From Puffinus mauretanicus (Eukaryota; Chordata; Aves; Procellariiformes; Procellariidae): a stretch of DNA of 64,000 nucleotides. Under the pieces are notes generated by a model, which made no database searches, was not told the DNA's origin, and was given only the letters and a program-made list of their open reading frames with translations. Made by a program: the position numbers and the translations under genes. Position 1 is the stretch's first letter, and every line of letters begins with the position of its first letter. The stretch covers positions 4,402,001-4,466,000 of the forward strand of contig JAJKFH010001865.1 of NCBI GenBank assembly GCA_023333565.1. Direction: 5' to 3'. Shown here piece by piece: positions 14,901 through 27,801 of the stretch.

Positions 14901-17900
14901 TACCGTGACGTGGCCTCCTCCAGATCCAGGCTAGTCCAAATCTCTGAAACACAGCCAGCAAATGCCCTGCCTGATGGTTGTGCAACAACTTTAGATTTAC
15001 AGCACTTTGGCTGTTGCTTGGTAATTATTCTGTGTGGGTTTTACTGCTTGGCAAATGAAAGATCGCTTGTTCCTCAGTTACTGCTGGGTAAGAGCTGGCA
15101 CACAGCAAGTACCATGGCTTGGCTGAAGGGCTGTGAATCTAAATGAGAGATGGCTTGCACTCTGGGCTGCATGCTATGATCTCAAACAAGTGAAGCATAT
15201 TCATACAACACAGGCATCTTCCTGTTTTTCCAGACAGGGATTTTTATATTGAATAAAATTTGCTATCAGTTATGCTTCCAATGTGGAGAGTTTGACATTT
15301 CTCCTAATGGGACATTAGGTGTGCCTGATTTTAAACCTGCTGTGATCTTACTTCTTACTGTGAGAAAAAATAAATTGTGAAAGAGAGTAAGACAACTAAT
15401 TGCAAAATTAAATACATATTGAAAATTGACATAAGTCTCTAACCAATGAAGCATGGAATGTATTGTGAGAGCTTGCATCTACCTTTGCAGAAAGAGCCTA
15501 AGTTTTGGTAATTGTTTATATTATATAAATAAATGCTGTGTTCTTGGTCTCATGTTGTTTACCTTTTTCCTGAAGGTAGCTTATGTGAATACAGAGATAG
15601 CACTTCTTTTCTCCTTTGCAAACTGCTTTAGGCACAGACAATCATGATCTGGAAGCGCAACTCTTTCTTCAGTGGAGTCTGATCACAGTAGTTACACTTC
15701 TGTAGTACAAATAACTAGTTTTGTATCAAATACTTACATCACTTATAGAGTGATGCTGAGACTTCAGTCACTTGCTTAGGTAAAAAAGCCACCTCTGAAA
15801 GGGGTTTGAAAAGAAATCTCTCTCTTTCGCAGGTTATTCCAGAAGAATCCTCTGAGTCTTTTACTAACACCTAACACAGTTAATACTGACAAGTAGCAGA
15901 ATGGTTTTTGAACTGAAAAGATAGATTTGAGGTCTGGACCATTCCAGCAGTGCTGGCTTTGCCCTTGGATATTTCCTTTTTTAAAGAGAAGCTCCAGATC
16001 TTATTTTTGTCTCCTTAGAGTAATGACAGAATATCTTGGGAAAAGTTTGTTCAGTGATTTGCACAGTGGAACATGCTGAAAAATGTATTTTTTTTCTGTA
16101 TTAAATCTATGGAATGAATGCAGGCGTAAGAGAGCTTATGCAAATCTGTAGCAGGTACAGTCTTCCTTTAGAAACACATCCTAGCTGTTTGTAGAATATA
16201 GACTGTAGCTTTTCTTGTGACTGGCATAACTGCCTTTCCATAATCTTTGGAAATTAAATCTCTTGATTAGAAAAGGCAATTCACTGAGCTGACTTTTGGG
16301 GCATCGAAGGAGAAGGGAGGGAAGAGAAAGTAAGGAAACAAAACGCCTTTTCATCTAAAGAATGGCTGCTAAGGGGTAGGAGGGACAGGAATACCAATGG
16401 CAATGAATCAACTAACCCCCTGTACCACCAGTGTAATGTGTATAACTAAGCTTAATTTTTTTCCCCATCTTCATATGGCTCTAAATCATAGTAAATATTT
16501 CCTATATTCCATCCTATCATGTTATTCCCTCTTCTTAGGGTAAGTTAAATCACTGTTCTCTGTAGGTAATAACTTATGATAGCAGCAGCACAATTGCTTT
16601 TCAGTGAAACTAATTATATCCTATTTCCAAAGCAACCCTGACGCAGATTCTGTTACTCTACTTGTACTTTATGAGTGGATGGCTCTTCTCCAAATAGGCT
16701 TTCATTCTAGTGGTGTTAAGTAGTGGGGTGTTTCTCCCCGCCACCCCCACTTCACCAAAAGATTTGAAAAGTGTGCATACAAAAATGCACTGCGTTTTGA
16801 ATGGGGAAGGTGAGTGAACGGGAGAAAGTGGTTCCGGTATTTCGGTATTGGAGAGGAGGGCTGGAAAGGGGGAATAGAAGAAACAGGGAAAGGATATCAT
16901 AGCCTCTCTGTACGTGCTCAGACCTGATTCCCCCCAATTCAAGCAGTAGTTAGGAATCATGAATCTGCTTAGGAGAAGCACAGCAGTCACCTGCTGTGAG
17001 TTGCATTTCCAACAAGCAGTTCTAGTTAGTATAAAATACCTCCTGGTAGTCCTTGAAGCTCTTCTGAGTTTTCATGTTATCAAAGTCAAATATTGTAAGA
17101 CCATGTCCTCACAAACGTTGTCGCTATGCTGAAATCCATAATTGCCACTGAAATTGGGCAAATTCCCCCAACTTGTCATCTTCAGTTAAAAAAAAAACCC
17201 CACAACCCGCCTCGTATACAACAGTAAAATTAAAAAAAAACAGCAATATTTTATACCAGACTGCACAACTATGAACCAATATCCAAAATGTAAGATGGGG
17301 AGAATTGGAAGGCTCCAGTTAGACTCTTTCACGTACGTACTAGCTAGTGCTTGACAGACCCTTTTTAAAGAAAACATGCTTGCAATGTGCCTTCTGGGAC
17401 TAATACTGTGTTGTCATAAGTACAAATAATAAATGTAACAACAAAAAGCAGAGATTGCAGATATGCTAGGACTAATCTAATTGCAAAAGCTCAATGGGAG
17501 GAACAAAAAATGAAAGATTTGGGGATGGGATAGTTAAATATTTTTATATGATATAAATCATACGAACAGAACTGCACTTTTATATGTATATTGCATAATT
17601 TAAAAAATCCTTTGTCAAAGGATGCTAAAATGAGTATGAATTATGTCAGCTTTTACTGAAAGCACTTTTACACAAGTAGTGTAGCATTTTTTGTACACAA
17701 AGAACCAGATTCTGTATTATAAAGAGGGTAGGATTTACTAATCTATCTTAACTTCCTATTGCGGATTTTGTTGGCCTCTTGGCATAGCAGGCGTGATTTG
17801 GGGATGTAGAGTAAAACAGTGAATTTCTTCAAGGACTCCCTAATATAACAAATTGCACTGATCTATCCTACGTATAATGGATTATTTAGAAGATCAGTCA

Positions 17901-20569
17901 ACTTCCTGTGTATGTGTTTATCTTTAACCATGATCATTAAATACCCCAAACCTTAATAAAACTCTAACAGCAGTTGAAAGGGAAGAAAATGACAGCCTGG
18001 CATAAAGAACAGGTATTTGGAGCTGTCTTCCATTCTTGAAGTGAAAACAATACAATGTTTCCTTTTGTTTTAGTGGAGGGAGAGGGATCTAGATGAAGCG
18101 TGTCAAAACAAATAGAACATCTGTCAACCACAATTACATTTTTACCCACAGTAAATATTCCTTTTCCAAACTTGTTTAACTCTGAGAGAGATGTGGCATG
18201 AGGACAGCTTCCTGAGGTCATGTAGTACTGGAGAAAGGTAGGGAGGGATGGGTAAGAGTGTATCGCATAACAAATCCATAAAGTCAATTCAGAAGAAGCA
18301 GAAGTCTTAATATTTAACAGGTACTCATTGTAACTCTTAATTAATTCTCTTCACTGCAATGATTTATTGATTTTGTTTGCTTCTGGGTCATAACCTAGAA
18401 AATTAAATGGCAAAGAAATTCCAACGTAGACATCTTCTGACCAATAAAACATCCAGTGTAATGAGCAAGTAGCCTTGCAAATCTGCATTTGCTTTGAATG
18501 GGATCTGCTTGTGCTGTTCTGCTAAGCCTTTTCTTTGGCTTCCTATGAGTTGCTTTGATTATTGTTGGGAGGTTTAGTAGCCAAAGCATTATTTCCGAAG
18601 TGCAGAGGTGGGCAGTCTGGAGCCCTGTGGTGCAGTGCCACCACAGTGCTTGTTTTTTCTTGCTAGTTCAGCAGGGGCAGGAGGAGATCTATGGCCTTAA
18701 ACTCCTGTTGTCTCCAAAATGTCTCTCCCAGCACTAATACCTCGTAACGAAGCCATCTTACTTCTCACCTTCTCACCTTCCAATGGATTTCAAAAGAGCG
18801 TCTGAATGCTTGCATTTGTTACCAGGGCTTGTAGTGTTCTTTCTCTCTCTCTTTATATATATTTTTAAATTTTACTTTAAGCTTTTATACAGCACTTACA
18901 AATGCTGTTTCCCTTATCTTTATTAAATTGGGCTGAAATATTATGCACAGCATAAAAAATCCTATGGTTGAATTTAAGCAAGGTTTGGAATTCCTTAACA
19001 TTTAATTGTTTTCTTGTATACATCTGGTTCCAGAATGAAATGAGAACAGAGTACAGCAGTCTCTGTTAACGAGGTAAGTGGTTTTTTCCTACCGTTAGCT
19101 GGGGGTTAGCATGGTGTGAGGTAGGATAATAACCATGGCCGTATCAACCACAGGCTAATCTCATGGTTGCTCTAAAGAATAGGCAGGAACATAAGAATTG
19201 TGGTGCAAATAGGTATAAAACATCCATTATAGATGATTTTTTTTTCCCAAATCCAGTGGCTGAGGTATATCCTGAGGTATGTTTTATGAATGTGTAAATC
19301 TTATTACCTATTCATGTCAAATGTTCTTTTAAATTGGTGAATTCCTGGCATCAACTATATTTTTAGCAACACAGTGACTAATTTATACGTATTTTCTTTC
19401 CATTAAGCTTGCTTTTGGGTTCACTCTCTTGTATTTTGAAGGTTCAGTAAAACATGTCAAGTTCATTCTTTCTGTATCTTTACACATATTCCGTGTTATC
19501 CTTTCTTACTTGACTTTCTGATCTTAAGAGTAGCAAACCCTCCCCAGTCTTTCACAATTACCCATAGTGCAAATCATTTGCATGTGAAAGACATGGAAAA
19601 GAAAACAGATTTGTAGACTGGGCACGTGGAGGTAGTTTAAAGCATCTTATCCAAAGAGGAAACAACTGATATTTTTTTTCATAAATAGCAATGTGTTTTC
19701 AGCTTTATCCTCCATCATTTTCTTACATCAGTGTAAGATTTTTTTTTTGTTGATGCTTTAGTAACAATTGCGGATTCAGCAGAATCTCTCATGGAACTAC
19801 TCAAAGTGCCAAGTGTTTCTTCCATGTTACTCATCCAAGCTCCTGGAGAATGTATGGTTTATTCAAACTGGAAAGAAAAATGTTCCTGATTTCAGAACAT
19901 GAACTCAACCTGGTATCTGTTTACCTTGTGACTTCGGTCCTGAAGCTTGTCAGGATTTTTCTTCTAGTCTTCTGAGAGACTCGGCTTATCAACACATCAC
20001 ACCTCAGTGCTGGTCAGAAGTTACCTGAGCTGGTTGGGGCTCTGGAATCGGTATTCCTAGGCTGCCCCACACAGTCTAACTAGCTCTACCTATGTTTAAC
20101 GTATATGGAATAATACATTTAATATGTGTGTGTTAGCCACACTTATCTGCAGATGGGACCTGGACAAGCAGGGGAGTCTCTGTATTTTACATTCCAGGCA
20201 GGCATTGCAAGCACTTCGGAGAAGAGGTGTAACTGAAGGAGCTCTCCATACCAACACAAATCTGACAAGAAGCTGAAGATATGCTGTGATGCCAATTAGG
20301 AAGTTGGCTATTAGCAAGAATGCTATTGATCAAAAACAATTTGCCAAAATTAAAAAAGAATGTTGAGCAGATATATTATCTGGATGAATACTAAGACTAA
20401 CAAAAAATGTGTCAGCTAAAATGTTAATAATAAATTATGCTTTCCCATCCAGTGTCGGGACTGACAAGTGCAGTTATATCTGGTGAGTTGAGCCTTCTCC
20501 ATTTCTTTATAATTTAAGTATTTTCTGGCTTTAGTTTACAGACCTTAAGACTGGGAGGACTTCTCACAT

Positions 20570-20614
20570 CATCCATCCTGGTTTTTGCTCCCACCATCCA
20601 TCCTGGTTTTTGCT
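20570..20614. repeat. Two-copy tandem repeat, 25-base period
   Basis: The 20-base unit CATCCATCCTGGTTTTTGCT occurs twice without mismatch, at 20570-20589 and 20595-20614. This is a recent local duplication in non-coding DNA. Confidence 0.9.
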
Positions 20615-21942
20615 GGAGCACTGTACTCCCTAATATATTAGTGCTTTAAAAAAAGCGCCTCAAACTCCGTCCCCCTCCCCACCCCCAAACCCCTGCCTGA
20701 GTCTTGCATACGTCTGAATTCTCCTGATACAATCATTAAAATGGCCTTCAACAGCACAGTCTTCTCTGAAGAGTGAGAAGTTATGTGAATGTAGGGGAGA
20801 GAAAGCAGAGGGTATTTCTGACAACATGAGTAATTATAAAATAATTTGCTAGCACAGCTACTGATAGTGCTCTGCTAATTCACATTTTGCAGTGAGCACA
20901 ATGAGAAGCCATTTCATCTAATGCAAGGTACTAATTTAAAGCCTGCGCTCCTTAGGTTGTGGATATTTGGGGGAAAAAAAAAATATTCCATTTACATTGG
21001 ACCTCTAGAGACTACTCTGTCCCAGAGTAACTTATGAAATTTCAGTTTAAAAATTATGAACAAACAGTGTAGGTTAATGTAATGTTTCTTTGTCTGCCCA
21101 AAGAGATTAACACAAGGCTGAGTTGTTAGAACATGTTAATCACTGGCAACAGTGGTTTCAAAATAAATGGCTTTTAAGCCTCATTTATTTAAATATCTTA
21201 AAGCATCCGAAGAGTGCTCTCCCCATTATTTATTTCTCCTGCTGCTGCTAAGAAATACCTTATATTTGCTAGATGCCTTTCACAGTGAAAAGTTAGACTC
21301 CAGGAGGCTTGCAGTGGTTATGGATAACGTGAATTCACCCATCCTTGCAATGCAGCCAGCTGTGGAGTTGAAAAAGTGCCACACGTTTCAGCAACAAGTA
21401 AACAATTTAAGGTAGAATAACCAAAAAGGGAGCTTTAACCCCCTTAGATCAAGCTCTCTGGTATTCTCTGTCCTGGACAAGACATCTAGTATATGCTGTA
21501 ATGCTCTTAAGTCTTAGCCTTGCAAATACATCTTTCTATTTTAGCAGCTTTATGCTTTTTAGAAGTTAGGTGAAAACTGCTGATTGCTGAAGAAGGCCTG
21601 AAAAGGCTGGAGTTTCAAATGATCATAGGCCTCGTGACAGTCAGCTTCTCAGCTCTGAACTTGTAGGTGCTGCATCTCTAATTCCTTACAAATGGGTATT
21701 TGGTCCTTCCTGCAGTACAGCCAGGGTTCGATGCCTTAGAGTGGCCCTGAATTGCTGCTATGTGGCCAAAGCGCTCAAGTTAGAGGACAGCTGTGTCCTT
21801 TGGGCTCCAAGTGCATTGCTTAGATTTGGGATGAATCTCTGAGCTTAATCTTCTCATCCCCTGTGAGAGCACTAATCACAAGGACAAAATCTTCCAGGGT
21901 GTTATATGCAGTGTCAGGGTGGTGGCAGCCAGACTGACTGTG

Positions 21943-21958
21943 CCCCCCACCCCCCCCC
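21943..21958. repeat. C-rich tract (G-quadruplex-prone on minus strand)
   Basis: Six C, one A and nine C in a row stand out in AT-rich surroundings. The minus strand has long G runs. Confidence 0.8.
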
Positions 21959-24900
21959 TGGGAAAAGTGCAGCTGGCAGCCTACAACCACAATATAGAAT
22001 TAAGCTACATGCAATAGCTGCTATGCTAGGGTAATGTGCCCCGCCGCCCAAGTCTCGGCTGGTGCTTTAACAGCAAGAGCATCCTTCTCTTTCCTCCTCA
22101 TTTCTTTAAAAATGAGAGTAAATTTTGCAATGTTGTCCTAGCAGGTAGTCACCACATTTGAAATTGGCGTACTTATTTAACAGTCTGTATAATTTAGAAG
22201 CTTGGTTTCATGCATTCCGGGTTGAAAGCTTTCGCTTGATCATTATTTTTCCATGCTTTGCCTATCATGTTGCTATACAGTCTTTTGTGTTCACTAGCTG
22301 AGTTGTAATCCAACCCCTCTTCTACACTGAGACACAATGATTCATAAGAAACCCGTATCTACTGAGAAAACCAAATAGATTTAAAATGGCAGTTTCAATC
22401 TGTAGCAGCAATGGGGGTTGTTACAGTCTGGTTGCTGTAGAATTTACTGTAGTCTGTGTCACTGCAATCAGCTGAGCACATCAGCTGATAAGAGATTGTG
22501 GGTTTCATCCTGAAGAGATCGTGAACTGTCAAATAATGAAGACAAAGTAAGGGAATTTTGCCATTCCTGCTATTATGCTCCATGTCTGTGCCCCATTATG
22601 TCTTCCCTTTGCTATTGCATATATCATGTCATGCTGGTAATGCCCAAGTTCATAAAGTGGGTTTCTGAGAGCTTGAAATACCACTTGCAGGGCTGTTTGT
22701 GTAGCTGACTGCTGGGTCAGGCTGGATTCTTTGCTATGTGAGGCAGAACTGTACAGTCTTGAAGCTTGTCTTGAACCCAGAGGGAAGAGGAAAAAATGCT
22801 GCTAGGAAAACGTGAGGGCCCGGATGTGCCCAGGTATCATAGTTCTAATGGTGTCGGTAGAAGATGATTGCTTTTTCTCCTAAAATGTTGTTGTGTTGAA
22901 TTTCTTCAGTAATCACCCTTTATTACAATGTGAAGTGGAATGCATGGAGAGGGGATGCCTGAGCCCAGGCCTCCCTCTTAAATAAGACGGGTTTTTTTCT
23001 TCCTGAATGTGGTAAGAGGCAGATACATCCATTCTGGATGAGAGAAGGGCTGGACAATGTGAAACAAGAGGGAATGGTTCACTTGCCTTCATCTCTCATC
23101 CCCGTCTGATTCCAGTGCAAAAGGTGTCAGCTCTCTTGCCTGAGGACTCAGTGGCAAGCAAACATGGGGAGCTGCCTTTTCCATGGCTATCAAGGCTGAG
23201 CTCTTCAAGTTCAAGCTCTTGAATTTCAGCTGCCTTTAGCTTCTTTGAAACCCCACTTTCCATGTTTGATGGTTACTGATGCTGCCTCCGGATCTAAAAT
23301 TAGCAACTACTTGCTCTTGCAAATAGTCCCCGGGGGCGGTTTCAGTGGCTTTGCATCAGTTAGCTTGAACACTGGAACATTACATGCGTGTGTGATGTAA
23401 ACCGGTGACGGTCCATCTTGTACAGCCTTTCAGAGCCCGCTCTCCCCACTGCTGCTCTTATTCTCTCAATAGCAGAGCGACAAAAGCCGTTACTGTAATT
23501 CTGAATGCATATGTGCAGCTGGGCTGTCAGCAAGGAATACGTGTGGGCGAGTGGCTGAGGGAGCATGAATGAATGATTGAACAGAGGTAAATGCAACAAA
23601 AGCTGTGGGTGGAAAGAGAAGGCTTGAAATTGGCTCACCCACCACTTTCATACATTCTTTACAATCATGTATATAAGTGAGAAGAGGATGGAGGGGTCTT
23701 TACTCCCCAAGCCGTTTGAATTCAATGTGGTTTTGTCTTGGGCATATTTTTGTTTCTGTGCTCTGCTTAGGAATGAGGAAAATGCCCTGGCTGCCAGTGT
23801 TCTTAAAAACCTGCTTGAATTTCCTGAGTAAATAAGCTGCAGCTCCTGTGGCGAGTGCAGGGAATCTTGCTTAACTTAATGCTCCATGGAAAGCTGCTAG
23901 GTAAGGAGGGCTTGGCTGTGTGAACTGAGCAAGCAACTGACTGTGGGGTTTTCTGATATCCTAAAACTCACAAAAGTTCAGCAAACAGATTAGGTCAGTG
24001 AAGTAAGACAGACGTGTGGATGTTTCATTAGTCTGTTCAATTTGATGATATCTGTGACCTGTTCATGGAAAGAAAAGGAATGTTTTCCACCACTGAACTG
24101 GTTTCTCTCTAGGCTGTGTTGTGGTTTGGCTGTAGCCGGCTTGCAGAAATTTAAGGGAGAATAAAAAAGAACTCAATCTCTGTGTGGCTGCAAAAGAGTT
24201 AGCTGGCATGCCATGGGGAAAAGTATGTCCTTTATGGCCTTCTGGGTGGGCAACCAAGCAGAAGGGAGAAGTAAGAAGTATGTGGGTGGGATATTGGCTT
24301 TTCTTCCTCAAGGCGTGTACCAAGCTGAGAAGGGAGGGGATCGAGGGAGGAGGGGGCACGAGGCTGAGCTGTTCGTACAGATGCAGTAAGTGTTTGAGCA
24401 AGGTAGGGCGGGAGAGAAACAGACATTATTGTGTGGCTTCCTTTGAGCTAGGGGACTTACATGCTTTCCTGTAGTGCGAAACTTGCTCTAGCCCTATCTA
24501 ATTTCATTAGCTTTGATTTTCATTTATGTTAATTTGGTATCCTGTGGAAAACAGTACAGGATCTCAAATGCCTTCTGTCAACTGCCTGTAGAAAAAGGTT
24601 TCTTGTACTCTTGATTGTGGTTTGCTTTGTAGCCTTAGAGTTATTAAGCTGGTCCGTGAACTAAGAGAGTCTCCTCCTAATGGCAAAGCAGTTTCTTTCC
24701 ACCCTGCTGTTGGTACCACAGGAATATGCACGCATTCTTACACATGTAATTCAATTCACGTGCCTTGTCAGGAGCGCCACCGCTTTTTGTTCCAATATTT
24801 TGCTGAAAGGGGAGGCGGCTGCTTAAATTATCTTGGAGAAGTAGAGCTATAACTACAAAATTTGATCGCACTTTGCTGTGACTTCAGTTGGACAATGACC

Positions 24901-27785
24901 AGATGGGCTATGCAGGTCAAATTTCTGCTTTTTCTTCAGTAGTGCCATAAATGCTTTAAATTATGAGCTTTTACAATCTTAACTATTAATCTGGGTTATC
25001 TGGTGCAAGCCAGACATCTTACATTCAAAGGTGAATTAAAGAGTAGTCACTCTGTGAAACTAAGAATCTCGGGGTGATAATGGCCATCAGGCCTGGATAA
25101 CTGACCGACAGTACTGTCGCTGTGGACGTAACATTTGGAACAGTCAAATCTCACCTCTGAAGTATTAGCTGATCTGTGCTGCAAATGGGAAGCTATGTTT
25201 TCCTTACCATTTAAACATCAGAAAAACACAGAACATCAGAAATTTGTCACTGTATTTCAGCCTTCATCCAGTTAACCCCTGGTCCTAAGTGGGGACTAAT
25301 GACAGCTCAGTCACTGCTCTGGATGAGCCGGAAAGGAAGGACTTGGAGGGAATATCCCAGCAAAAGGGATATTTAAACACCAACTCCCATCCTGGGGTTA
25401 AGCCATCTTGTCTCATTTGGGAGGAGGAAGGGAGCCTGCTTTGGATCCACAAAATTATTTACTTACCTTGTTTTATAAAATAGTACTACATCTGCTGTCC
25501 TTACCCGGCAAAACAGGCAGTGTTTTACAGCACTGGGCGGTAGGAAGTGTTACTTACTGTTTCAAAATAGCTGATGCTTGGTGGGGTAGGGATGGCAGGA
25601 GCAGAAGTGTAGCTTTCTCTAAGACTATTTTGGGAAGCAGACCCATGCTCTAGAGAGCTCATTTTGTTAGAATCCTGATCTCAGCTTAATTTTGCAAACA
25701 GTATGGTTTTTTTACTCCGAAATGCCTCCAGTGTGCAGTTTTGTTTATCTTGCGTGTGTTTGCAAGGCATACGATTAGACACAAATCTGACATCTAGTAT
25801 GTAAAACTGGCAAAAGAAATAGGAACTGTATGCAGATCAACAGTCAGAAATAGAATACAAGATGTTGTTAATGACACTTGTGCAAAAAAAAACCCAACTC
25901 AAAAAACCAACATAAAAATTAAGGTAACGCATACTGCGTGATGGCAAGCAAATTCAGTGTTCAAGCGCACTTAGCAGGAAATACTAACAAAAAGTATCCA
26001 GAAAAGAAGTAGTCCTGCCTGAGGAGTTTTATGATGTATCTTTCCTCCGAGGCTCCTTTTACGGTGTGTTCACATCTTGTAAACTTCTACTTTAGGTGGG
26101 CAGGAGAAAATAAGAAATGATGTGACAATGCTCAAATGGCAATGAAATTCCTCCTCAGACCAGAGGAACATTGCTGCCTCTTTCCTTCCTTTCATTCTGC
26201 TGTTATCCCAGGTGTCTAAAGCTGAGAAATAAAAATACTTCAGTCATTTTTCCCACAGGAGATGGATTATGTTAGTGTGATTTTAGCCTCCTCTTAATAA
26301 ACTAAGGCAAGTCAGGTATGGTGTAAAGGCAACTTAAAACTCATTAGATAGATCAAGGAGAGAAGGATCCTCTGTAGAGCTGAGGCAGAAGTTTCTTGCC
26401 TGTTTTTGTCTCATCACTTTTCGGTCAGTCTTGCTTACCAGAACACTTGCACCGCCATTGGGCCTGATACATTATGTGAGATTGAAACTATCGACGAGAG
26501 AGGCTGTGGAAGTTGTGCAAGATAAAATATGCACTGCAGTTTGTGGATTTCCCTGTCGTACTTGTGTGCCATCTGTGTATTAATACCACTCCAAAAGTTT
26601 TTAGTGTGTTAGGGCTGGAAAAAGTTTGTTTCTAACGGTGTTGATATTAATGAAGAAGCTTGCTTGGCTCCAAAGGGATTTAATTGATCAGTAGAGACAG
26701 CATCAGGAACTTCATTTATTGCATCCTGTGGTTATAGAGTGACTGAATCCACCCTAAAATAGAAGATTAATGTAAGTTGTTGGCTGTACTGGCTGTGATG
26801 GGGTTTTTGAGGACGTACTTAAACGAAGGCTTCCCTTTTGCACTAATGGTGCAATTTAGCCCTTGCCTAATCCTTTCCCATTCTGCATTTCCTTCACCAG
26901 AGCAGTATGTGTCTCTCCATACCGCCTTCGTGTGCTGTGAGCCCAAAACTATGACTTGGGAGAGTGATAGCTGATGCGGGCTCTGTTTTGCAGCTAGGCA
27001 GCTGCTGGTATTTGCTTGTCTGGTTAACAGCAGATTGGAGTTGAACAGCCACTGCATTTGGGTGAAAAAGGGTATGAAAACCTACCAGTGTGAAAATCTG
27101 AGGCAGAGGTGCGCTGACTTGCAGTAGCGCCGTTTGTTCGGTTATTTACTGCTACCTTATGGTCCCCGATTCTTGCCTTCTGAGTATAGCTGAAATCTAA
27201 GCTGTGGAGCGGGCCCTGTATATTATGTACGTGGATCCTCATCTCCAGACTGAGGCACGTGGGCTTTCCTGCAGTGTAAGTAAACCGCAATGATGTGTGC
27301 TGGCCCACGCCTTGCACGTGGAACTGTGTGTTGAAACTTCAAATACTACAACAAAGTTTATCAAGTCTGCTTTGTGATCTCAGTTTAAGAAGGGAAAGGA
27401 TGTTTTCAAAGTTTTGGTTTTTTTTTTTCTTTATCTAGAAATATCTTGGTATGAAAAGACTTCTGATAACAGCACTTAATCTAGCAGAGTAAGGTATTGC
27501 AAGAGTCAAAGGAGGATTGAATTAGAACAAATCTCTGCTGGGAACAAGTCCTTCAGATAGTTGTCACACCTGTGTGTCTTGCCTTGAAGCACACTGCATC
27601 CAAGGTTACTTTCTGAAGAGCTGCTGTAACCCAACCCAGCTTCGTAGGTTAGTGCCCTGGGGTGAAATGTTCTGGCCTGTCTTCTGCCAGGAGTGAAACC
27701 ACAGGTTCATAATGAGTCATTTTAGCATTACAATTGATGAACTTTAATACTGGCTGATTAAAAAATACTGCTTTTTGCATGTGTG

Positions 27786-27801
27786 TTTTTTTTTTTTTTT
27801 T
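27786..27801. repeat. Poly-T tract (16 T)
   Basis: An uninterrupted T run followed by ctttcaccag. No element is recognised on either side. Confidence 0.9.

Noticed and set aside
21167..21415. 82-codon plus-strand frame and a TATATTTGCTAGATGCCTTTCA stretch recalling ancient L3/CR1 tails
   Set aside because: The similarity is too short to call an element, and no protein family is recognised.
24063..24474. Overlapping frames on both strands in a GC-richer patch
   Set aside because: No start context, splice sites or domain. The overlap on both strands reflects base composition.
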